A program made the translations under genes and the position numbers. Below the pieces are notes generated by a model. That model saw only the letters and a list, made by a program, of their open reading frames with translations, was not told the origin of the DNA and did no database searches. Positions 1 through 4,975 of a DNA stretch of 6,904 nucleotides are shown piece after piece; the first letter of the stretch is position 1; each line of letters begins with the position of its first letter. Source of the DNA: Hyphomicrobiaceae bacterium. GTDB taxonomy: Bacteria; Pseudomonadota; Alphaproteobacteria; Rhizobiales; JAKIUO01. Where the stretch lies: contig JAKIUO010000158.1 of NCBI GenBank assembly GCA_021647535.1, forward strand, positions 1 through 6,904, in the 5' to 3' direction.

Positions 1-560
1 ACAGCAGGAAAATCATCCGCCTCAATGCGCTTGGGGATCTCCTTCCGGGTCATGATGTTTCTGATAACATTGTCCCCTTCGCTGCCGTCCCCCCGGGTCG
101 CCCCTCCCACCAGCCTGCCGTTTTCGTAACGCAGGGAAATGGACAGACCATCAATCTTGGGTTCCGAAGTGATTTCCAGCTCTTGCGCTTCATCAAACCC
201 TAAAAAACGGCGGATGCGTTCAATAAATTCGGTCACATCCTCATCCAAAAAAGCATTGCCCAGCGACAGCATAGGCACGCTATGCGCAACTTTTTCAAAG
301 CCAGCTACTGGCGCCGCCCCCACCTTGAAGCTTGGACTATCAGGACGTTGCAATTTCGGGAATTTGGCTTCGATGGCCAATAATCGTTGGCGCAACCTAT
401 CATAACTCGCATCATCCATCAGCGGTTCATCATGCTGATAATAGGCTTGGTCGGCTTTGTTGATCTCCTTGGAAAGCTGCGCCAGTTCGGCCTTTGCCTG
501 CTTCATGTCAAGCTCTTCAACGCCCACTTTTACCTGCCCGTCCGCCGCTTTGTCGCTCAC
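1..560 (-). CDS. ligA: NAD+-dependent DNA ligase LigA, N-terminal part (runs off window)
   Basis: This is the first 186 codons of the NAD+-dependent DNA ligase, which seals 3'-OH/5'-phosphate nicks during replication and repair after self-adenylation with NAD+. Residues 40-56 match subdomain Ia, which binds the NMN half of NAD+ (Y40-Y41, D44, P46, D50, Y53-D54). The adenylation domain follows, with S-L-x-N at 99-102 and the catalytic lysine K135 in E-P-K-I-D-G (133-138), then A-T-R-G-D-G at 154-159. The OB-fold, zinc finger, HhH and BRCT domains lie outside the window. The GTG start at 560-558 is chosen because an in-frame TGA sits at 566-564, an AAGGA lies 7 bases upstream, and it overlaps the recN TGA as GTGA, the usual form of translational coupling. 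ATG at codon 19 is a weaker alternative. The stretch after T-R-G-D-G (G-D-N-V-I-R-N-I-M-T) departs from the usual G-E-D-V/I-T-x-N-x-R-T. Family identity is very secure. Confidence 0.96.
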   Translation of the reverse strand, partial: MSDKAADGQVKVGVEELDMKQAKAELAQLSKEINKADQAYYQHDEPLMDDASYDRLRQRLLAIEAKFPKLQRPDSPSFKVGAAPVAGFEKVAHSVPMLSLGNAFLDEDVTEFIERIRRFLGFDEAQELEITSEPKIDGLSISLRYENGRLVGGATRGDGSEGDNVIRNIMTRKEIPKRIEADDFPA

Positions 561-2230
561 ACTTCATTCCTTATCAAACGATCTGCCGCCGCTCGCGCTT
601 CGCTTGTCACCGTACTCCCGGCCAACATACGGGCGATTTCTTCACGTCGTTGTTTAACCGAAAGAGAACTGACTGTCGTCACGGTTTTTTCTTTGCCCCC
701 AACCTTCTCGATGTTTTTGGCAATCTTCATCTGACCATCCGCCAGCGCGGCGATTTGCGGAGCGTGGGTAATCGCGAACACCTGCAGCCCTTGCGACAAA
801 CGCAACAAACGCTCGCCAATCGCAGTGGCCGTTGCCCCGCCAACTCCTTTGTCAATCTCGTCAAAAACCAGTACAGGAGCCGCACCATTTGCAGCCAACA
901 CCACTTTCAGGGCCAGAATAAAGCGCGATAATTCGCCACCAGATGCCACTTGCAACAAAGGCCCAGGCTTCGAGCCCGGATTGGTTCTGACATGAAAAAC
1001 AACCTTGTCATAGCCACTGGCCCCCCCATTTTCGGGGTCACTCACGACCTTGGTGATAAATCTGGCCTTTTCGAGTTTCAAAGGGCCTAACTCTTTTTCC
1101 ACCACCTTATCGAGACGGTTGGCGGCTTTTACACGCTTCTTGCTCAACTCATCGGCTTTTGTCGTATAGTCCTCAAGTGTTTTTTCCACAGCTTCGCGCA
1201 AGGCAGCCAATTGTTCTTCATTGGCATCAAGCGCAGCCAACTCCCCTTTGATCTTGTCATACATTTCCGGCAGCATAACCACCGGCACCTTGTATTTGCG
1301 GGCCGCTTCGCGCAAGGCAAACAGGCGCTGTTCGGCTTCATCCAGATCGCTGGCCGCAAAGCGGGTGCGCGACAAGGCATTATAGATCTCCGCCCGTGTT
1401 TCACTGACTTCCAACAGCACTTTTTCGATGGCGCTGGTGACGGGGTCGAGCAGTTCTCGGGCTCCCGCAGGCTGGCGCTCAAGCTTGCGCAAGATGGTCG
1501 CCAGACCTTTCAGCCCTCCTCTTTCTGACAGGGTTTTTTCAGCTGATGTCAGGTCTTTGGCGATTTTTTCGGCGCTCATCATCATTTGGCGACGCCCCGC
1601 CAGTTCTTCTTCTTCATTGGGCCGGGGATCGAGATCTCGCAATTCTTCCAGTACATGGGTCAAATAACCGGCGCGCTCGCGGATCAGTTCGATACCTTTG
1701 CAATGATCATCAAAAGCGCGGCGGGCGGCCTTCATTTGCTCAAAACTTTTGGCAATCTGTCCAAGCTCGCGCCCCAGCCCCGCATGGGCATCAAGCAGCG
1801 ATCTATGGGTGGTGATATCAAGCAGCGCCCGGTCATCATGCTGTCCGTGAATTTCCACCAGCTTTTGCCCAAGCTCACGTAACAGAGCCAGGCTAACCGG
1901 CACATCATTGATGAAAGAGCGGGTACGACCGTCATTATTTTGTACACGGCGCAACACAAGTTGATCATCAGCTTCAAGCTCGTTTTTTGACAAAAATGCA
2001 AACACGCCATGATCTAAAGGCAGCTCGAAAATAGCTGTGACCTGCCCCTTATCGGCCCCCTCTCGCACCAGCCGGGCATCTCCTCTGGCACCAAGTGCCA
2101 AGCCCAGACTATCCATCAAGATGGATTTTCCAGCACCGGTCTCACCCGTTAAAGCCGTAAGGCCAGTGGTGAAGTCGAGGTCGAGCTGTTCAATGAGTAC
2201 AATATTGCGAATGGATAAAGCTGCCAGCAT
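557..2230 (-). CDS. recN: DNA repair protein RecN (SMC-like ATPase)
   Basis: RecN is a cytosolic SMC-like ATPase that acts early in recombinational repair of double-strand breaks, together with RecA. The 557-residue length is normal for the family. The N-terminal half of the ATPase head carries Walker A G-E-T-G-A-G-K-S at 29-36 (K35). The central part, roughly 150-390, is rich in charged residues and alanine, as expected for the antiparallel coiled coil. The C-terminal half-head has the ABC signature S-G-G-E-L-S-R at 430-436, Walker B V-L-V-F-D-E at 453-458 followed by I-D-K-G-V-G-G-A-T-A, and the switch histidine H489 in I-T-H-A-P-Q. All ATPase residues are present, so the protein should be active. 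An AGGA lies 5 bases before the ATG. The gene has its own candidate promoter, with a LexA box at 2345-2359, and its stop overlaps the ligA start. Identification is secure; SOS control is inferred from the box. Confidence 0.98.
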   Translation of the reverse strand: MLAALSIRNIVLIEQLDLDFTTGLTALTGETGAGKSILMDSLGLALGARGDARLVREGADKGQVTAIFELPLDHGVFAFLSKNELEADDQLVLRRVQNNDGRTRSFINDVPVSLALLRELGQKLVEIHGQHDDRALLDITTHRSLLDAHAGLGRELGQIAKSFEQMKAARRAFDDHCKGIELIRERAGYLTHVLEELRDLDPRPNEEEELAGRRQMMMSAEKIAKDLTSAEKTLSERGGLKGLATILRKLERQPAGARELLDPVTSAIEKVLLEVSETRAEIYNALSRTRFAASDLDEAEQRLFALREAARKYKVPVVMLPEMYDKIKGELAALDANEEQLAALREAVEKTLEDYTTKADELSKKRVKAANRLDKVVEKELGPLKLEKARFITKVVSDPENGGASGYDKVVFHVRTNPGSKPGPLLQVASGGELSRFILALKVVLAANGAAPVLVFDEIDKGVGGATATAIGERLLRLSQGLQVFAITHAPQIAALADGQMKIAKNIEKVGGKEKTVTTVSSLSVKQRREEIARMLAGSTVTSEARAAADRLIRNEV

Positions 2231-2255
2231 CTCCGTCCTCGCCTGTTAAAAGTCA

Positions 2256-2275
2256 CTGCTCTAATGCTGGAGCAG
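2256..2275 (-). promoter_or_regulatory. second recN leader hairpin
   Basis: CTGCTC (2256-2261) and GAGCAG (2270-2275) form a 6-bp stem with an 8-base loop, two bases from the hairpin at 2278-2309 and 25 bases before the recN ATG. It is followed on the minus strand by TGACTTTT, too few T residues for a confident terminator. Its function is unknown. Confidence 0.35.
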
Positions 2276-2277
2276 CT

Positions 2278-2309
2278 CCCTCCTTCAGATTTGTAAAGAA
2301 TCAGGAGGG
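2278..2309 (-). promoter_or_regulatory. recN leader hairpin pairing an SD-like arm
   Basis: CCCTCCT (2278-2284) pairs with AGGAGGG (2303-2309), and inside it GATT/AATC (2288-2291/2299-2302) extends the stem after a 3-base bulge. On the minus strand no U-run follows, so it is not a terminator for bamD. One arm in the transcript reads AGGAGGG, a near-ideal ribosome-binding sequence without a start codon close behind; the other resembles the anti-Shine-Dalgarno sequence. Confidence 0.45.
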
Positions 2310-2333
2310 TGTTTTCTGCCCTGTCATTTCATC

Positions 2334-2361
2334 ATAATACACAAGAACATAGAAAGAACAA
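2334..2361 (-). promoter_or_regulatory. candidate recN promoter
   Basis: TTGTTC (2361-2356) and TATTAT (2339-2334, 5 of 6 to consensus) are 16 bases apart on the minus strand. The -35 is poor (3 of 6), but the LexA box overlaps it, as is usual for SOS promoters. Transcription would start near 2327, leaving a leader of about 97 bases. Confidence 0.55.
2345..2359 (-). promoter_or_regulatory. LexA (SOS) box upstream of recN
   Basis: On the minus strand GTTC-TTTCTAT-GTTC (2359-2345) matches the alphaproteobacterial LexA consensus GTTC-N7-GTTC exactly. It sits 115-129 bases before the recN start and overlaps the -35 and spacer of the candidate promoter at 2334-2361, the right place to block RNA polymerase. 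recN is a classic SOS gene in other bacteria, which supports the reading. Confidence 0.8.
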
Positions 2362-2366
2362 CCTTT

Positions 2367-2388
2367 AAAAAACGGCACGAACACATGC
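2367..2388 (-). terminator. weak intrinsic terminator candidate after bamD
   Basis: Read on the minus strand just past the bamD stop, GCATG-TGTT-CGTGC can form a 5-bp stem with one G-U pair and a 4-base loop, followed after CG by six T residues (2372-2367). The short stem makes it leaky at best. Some bamD transcripts may therefore continue into recN. Confidence 0.35.
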
Positions 2389-2399
2389 TTTGGTGAAGA

Positions 2400-3329
2400 C
2401 TAGCCAGGAAGAACGGCTTTGCTCACTGTTTTCCATGTGCGGCTGATCCATGAGCCTTTATGTTCGCGTGGCAATAATCCGCCCGTTTTTAACAGAGCAT
2501 AGCTGTCATGATACCATTTCGAACTGGGGAAGTTGTGGCCAAGTATGGCAGCGGCGCTTTGCGCCTCATTGGTGATGCCCATGGCCATATAGGCTTCCGT
2601 CAATCGTGACAGAGCTTCTTCAACCTGTTTTGTCTGTTGATATTCCCTGACGACAGTTTTGAAACGATTGATCGAGGCCAGATAGCTGCCATTGTTCAAA
2701 TAGAAGCGCCCGACTTCCATCTCGTGGGCGGCCAACACATCATTGGCAATCTTGATGCGGTTTTTGACTTTTTCCACATAACGACTATTGGGATAGCGCC
2801 GCACCAGCACTTTAAGTTCTTTGAGCGCTTTTCGCGTGGCAGTTTGATCATTTTGCGGATTTTTGATGCGATCAAAATAGGAACTGGAGATAATGAATTG
2901 CGCCAGTCCAGCTTCCTTGGTGCCGGGATGCAGGGTCACATAGCGTTTTGCGCCGGAGATGGCTTCAGGATATTTTCTATCCTTGTAATAGGCATAGGCA
3001 GCCATGACAATTGCGCGACGGGCCAGCGGTGAATAGGGATGTTGGCGGTCAACTTCTTCGAAATATTTTTCGGCAACCGTATAATTACCTGATGTCAATC
3101 GGGCGTCCCCAAGGCGGTAAAGCTCTTCTGGCGTTCCTTTAATATCTTTTGGTGCTGTTTTACTCTCTAAGAGAGAGCCGAGCGAGGTCATAGACGAACC
3201 ACACCCTGTCAGAACCAGAGCCGTACCCAGCAGCACACCCACATGAAGCAGGCTTTTACCACAAGAGCGCCCTTGAGCGCCGCGCACAAATTCTGATCCA
3301 TTTATTATCATAGTAATCAGGCTAAGCAT
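2400..3329 (-). CDS. bamD: outer membrane assembly lipoprotein BamD (ComL/YfiO)
   Basis: BamD is an outer-membrane lipoprotein that binds BamA and helps fold beta-barrel proteins into the outer membrane. From the ATG at 3329 it has 309 residues. A hydrophobic stretch ends in the lipobox L-T-G-C, giving C43 as the lipidated cysteine after cleavage by signal peptidase II. Helical TPR-like repeats follow from about residue 67 to 280, with the family landmarks H-P-Y-S-P-L-A-R-R-A (97-106), E-M-E-V-G-R-F-Y-L (203-211) and G-H-N-F-P-S-S-K-W-Y (264-273). The start is uncertain. TTG at 3347 has an AGGA only one base away, too close. ATG at 3329 has GAGG 12 bases upstream. ATG at 3311 or GTG at 3287 would give a shorter, more typical signal peptide. 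None changes the mature protein. The gene lies between lpxC and recN, but a terminator follows lpxC and a promoter candidate lies at 3517-3545, so it is probably transcribed independently of lpxC. Confidence 0.95.
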   Translation of the reverse strand: MLSLITMIINGSEFVRGAQGRSCGKSLLHVGVLLGTALVLTGCGSSMTSLGSLLESKTAPKDIKGTPEELYRLGDARLTSGNYTVAEKYFEEVDRQHPYSPLARRAIVMAAYAYYKDRKYPEAISGAKRYVTLHPGTKEAGLAQFIISSSYFDRIKNPQNDQTATRKALKELKVLVRRYPNSRYVEKVKNRIKIANDVLAAHEMEVGRFYLNNGSYLASINRFKTVVREYQQTKQVEEALSRLTEAYMAMGITNEAQSAAAILGHNFPSSKWYHDSYALLKTGGLLPREHKGSWISRTWKTVSKAVLPG

Positions 3330-3483
3330 TTTTTTATTTCGCCTCAAGTCCTTTTAAATAGGAAGCAGCTTTTTTTCAGAACGGATCAACGAGAAAAACG
3401 ACATACACCGACCCCAGGATAAACGCCTGGCTGGTTGCCCTCTATTTCCACTCTAAAATTCAAACCAATGAAAACGCATATTT

Positions 3484-3509
3484 TCTCATAAAAACATCTA
3501 CTTATGAGA
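3484..3509 (-). promoter_or_regulatory. hairpin at predicted 5' end of bamD transcript
   Basis: TCTCATAA (3484-3491) and TTATGAGA (3502-3509) form a perfect 8-bp stem with a 10-base loop. If transcription starts near 3510 as predicted, the mRNA would begin with this stem. A 5'-terminal stem can protect mRNA from RNase E or RppH-dependent decay; that role is inferred. Confidence 0.4.
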
Positions 3510-3516
3510 GTTCCTC

Positions 3517-3545
3517 ATTACAGATATGAACAAAGCTCATTTCAA
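3517..3545 (-). promoter_or_regulatory. candidate sigma-70-type promoter for bamD
   Basis: On the minus strand TTGAAA (3545-3540, 5 of 6 to TTGACA) is followed after exactly 17 bases by TGTAAT (3522-3517, 5 of 6 to TATAAT). It is the best promoter match in any spacer here and sits downstream of the lpxC terminator, where bamD needs one. The predicted start near 3510 leaves a leader of about 180 bases. Confidence 0.6.
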
Positions 3546-3633
3546 AAAACAGCAGCACATCATCACATTGACCTGTTGAATATGTTGCTTTTATGCTCCT
3601 CATGGCGAAAAGGCTGACTATGAGGCTAAATCT

Positions 3634-3671
3634 AAAGAAAAATGGCCCATCTGGCAAAAGTCAGATGGGCC
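3634..3671 (-). terminator. strong intrinsic terminator after lpxC
   Basis: The arms GGCCCATCTG (3644-3653) and CAGATGGGCC (3662-3671) form a perfect 10-bp GC-rich stem with an 8-base loop, 23 bases past the lpxC stop. On the minus strand it runs straight into ATTTTTCTTTA, a good U-tract. It is the clearest terminator in the window and separates lpxC from bamD. Confidence 0.92.
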
Positions 3672-3694
3672 TTAGATAACATGATTGGGGACAA

Positions 3695-4648
3695 TCAATT
3701 CTTTATGGCGGCGAAATTGGCCGCAACAAGTCCGTCTCCCATTTCAGCATGGGCATATTGGCGAGAGCGTGGAGCCTCTACATAAGTCCAGGCACTTTTG
3801 TCGCCCAGCAATGTCTCGACGGCCTTGAAGTTAAGGCTATGGCCACCGCATACGGATTTATAAGAAGCCAACAAAGGGGCACCGGCCAGCGCCAGATCAC
3901 CAACGGCGTCCATGGCTTTATGGCGAACAAATTCGTCGGTGTAACGCAATCCTTCAGGATTGAGGATTTTGTCTTCACCAAGGGCAATGGTATTTTCGAG
4001 GGAAGCCCCAAGCGCCCGTCCGGCAGCCCAGAGTTTTTCGACATCGCTCATAAAGCCAAAGGTTCTGGCTCTGGCAAGGTCTGCGGCATAACTGGAGGGG
4101 GTCACTTCAAGGGCGATCGACTGTTTGCCAATCAGCTCTGATTCAAAATCAATCGTCACATCGAGATGAAAACCGTCATGGGGGCGAAATTCTGCAAAAG
4201 CACCGTCTTCTTCGACACGAACCGTTTTAAGAACCTTGATATAGCGGCGTGGTGCGGTCTGCTCCTTGATGCCGCTTTCCAGCAGAACATCAACAAAAGG
4301 AGCGGCACTGCCATCCATGATCGGCACTTCGCCGCTTTCCATTTCAATGGTGATATTATCGATGCCAAGGCCACGAATAGCGGAGATCAGATGTTCAACT
4401 GTCGCGGCAATCGCGCCATATTCATCCCCAATGATTGTGCACAAGGTCACATTCTTGACGACTTCGCTTGTGGCCTGCAATTCGGCAATAGGCGCACCGT
4501 TTTTGGTGATGATGAACTGTATCCCGGTATCAGGGTCAGATGGTGAGAGAAGTAATGTGACTGGAGATCCGCTATGAACGCCAATACCATTCAAAACCGC
4601 ATCTTGTTTTATTGTCGTCTGCCTGACGCTCATTATATTGTGAGTCAT
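3695..4648 (-). CDS. lpxC: UDP-3-O-acyl-N-acetylglucosamine deacetylase LpxC
   Basis: LpxC is the zinc metalloenzyme that deacetylates UDP-3-O-(acyl)-GlcNAc, the committed step of lipid A synthesis, in the cytosol. The 317 residues are slightly longer than the 305 of the E. coli enzyme. Expected zinc ligands are present: H86 in T-V-E-H-L (83-87), and H243 and D247 in H-K-A-M-D-A-V-G-D (243-251). E85 corresponds to the catalytic base and H270 in G-H-S-L-N-F-K to the second catalytic residue. Other landmarks are G-V-H-S-G (23-27), E-V-P-I-M-D-G-S-A (107-115), R-T-F-G-F (195-199) and L-N-P-E-G-L-R (229-235). The ATG at 4648 has a GGGA 12 bases upstream; an in-frame ATG at codon 6 (4633) lacks any ribosome-binding site. 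The gene is bounded by a terminator on each side, one ending ftsZ and one ending lpxC itself, so it probably forms its own unit. The identification is secure. Confidence 0.98.
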   Translation of the reverse strand: MTHNIMSVRQTTIKQDAVLNGIGVHSGSPVTLLLSPSDPDTGIQFIITKNGAPIAELQATSEVVKNVTLCTIIGDEYGAIAATVEHLISAIRGLGIDNITIEMESGEVPIMDGSAAPFVDVLLESGIKEQTAPRRYIKVLKTVRVEEDGAFAEFRPHDGFHLDVTIDFESELIGKQSIALEVTPSSYAADLARARTFGFMSDVEKLWAAGRALGASLENTIALGEDKILNPEGLRYTDEFVRHKAMDAVGDLALAGAPLLASYKSVCGGHSLNFKAVETLLGDKSAWTYVEAPRSRQYAHAEMGDGLVAANFAAIKN

Positions 4649-4660
4649 TTTACGCGCCGT

Positions 4661-4715
4661 TCCCTTTATTTTGAACCCGGGCAGAAATTGTCTTTCTGCT
4701 CCCCTTTATTTCAAG
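4661..4715 (-). repeat. duplicated AAATAAAGGG(G/A)A motif in lpxC leader
   Basis: On the minus strand the motif AAATAAAGGG occurs twice, at about 4712-4702 and 4671-4661, 40 bases apart, flanking the hairpin at 4681-4699. The downstream copy contains the likely lpxC Shine-Dalgarno sequence; the upstream copy looks like a second ribosome-binding site with no start codon close behind it. Confidence 0.4.
4681..4699 (-). promoter_or_regulatory. lpxC leader hairpin
   Basis: GCAGAAA (4681-4687) and TTTCTGC (4693-4699) form a perfect 7-bp stem with a 5-base loop, ending 32 bases before the lpxC ATG. It is not followed by a U-run on the minus strand, so it is not a terminator. It lies between two copies of a purine-rich AAATAAAGGG repeat, the nearer of which supplies the lpxC ribosome-binding site. 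A role in translation control is possible but inferred. Confidence 0.45.
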
Positions 4716-4880
4716 ATCGCCAAATTATCTGGAATAATGGTTACGAAACTGCAAAGGTCCCACGCTGAGCTATTCTACCATTACCGAATCAATATTTTTG
4801 ATCCAACCTTGATTTGCAGACTACGCAGGAGGTGGATAAAGGCCAAATCACGCTTTCTTACGCAGTGTTACGGTTTATGT

Positions 4881-4925
4881 CACAAACAAAGCCACCGCCC
4901 TCTCTTTCAAAGAGAAGACGGTGGC
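4881..4925 (-). terminator. intrinsic terminator after ftsZ
   Basis: About 50 bases beyond the ftsZ stop, the arms GCCACCG (4891-4897) and CGGTGGC (4919-4925) pair, followed inward by a 3x3 internal loop and a second stem TCTCT/AGAGA (4901-4905/4911-4915). On the minus strand the stem is followed by TTTGTTTGTG, a moderate U-rich tail. This should end most ftsZ transcripts before lpxC. Confidence 0.75.
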
Positions 4926-4975
4926 CCAAAATGATATTTTTTATGTCAAAAACAGCTATTCGAGAACGGCTAGAA

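Larger units (their letters stand above)
3330..3694 (-). other. lpxC-bamD intergenic region
   Basis: This spacer of 365 bases (347 if the TTG start of bamD is used) is AT-rich. It contains the lpxC terminator, the bamD promoter candidate at 3517-3545, a hairpin at 3484-3509 and then a leader of about 180 bases with a small stem CCAGG/CCTGG at 3414-3430. The only frames in it are short and lack ribosome-binding sites or family resemblance. Confidence 0.6.
4649..4975 (-). other. ftsZ-lpxC intergenic region
   Basis: This spacer of 327 bases holds the ftsZ terminator at its upstream side and the lpxC leader at its downstream side. I see no open frame worth calling. I find no convincing lpxC promoter: the best -10-like matches on the minus strand are TAGAAT (4773-4768) and GATAAT (4729-4724), neither with a good -35 at the right distance. 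The leader contains a hairpin at 4681-4699. Confidence 0.6.

Noticed and set aside
565..567. ATG overlapping the end of recN as the ligA start
   Set aside because: It is out of frame with ligA by one base; the GTG at 560-558 is the first in-frame start after the TGA at 566-564.
3327..3347. TTG at 3347 as the bamD start
   Set aside because: Its AGGA is only one base away, and it lengthens an already long signal-peptide N-region; ATG at 3329 is preferred, though not certain.
3511..3532. Inverted GTTC...GAAC pair overlapping the bamD promoter
   Set aside because: The alphaproteobacterial LexA box is a direct GTTC-N7-GTTC repeat; this is inverted with a 14-base gap and imperfect inner symmetry.
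3502..3603. Minus-strand frame of 33 codons (ATG at 3603) between lpxC and bamD
   Set aside because: It has no ribosome-binding site, resembles no known family, and spans the predicted bamD promoter, so it would not be on that transcript.
4574..4768. Plus-strand frame of 64 codons across the lpxC start
   Set aside because: Overlaps the lpxC N-terminus in antisense and shows no family resemblance.
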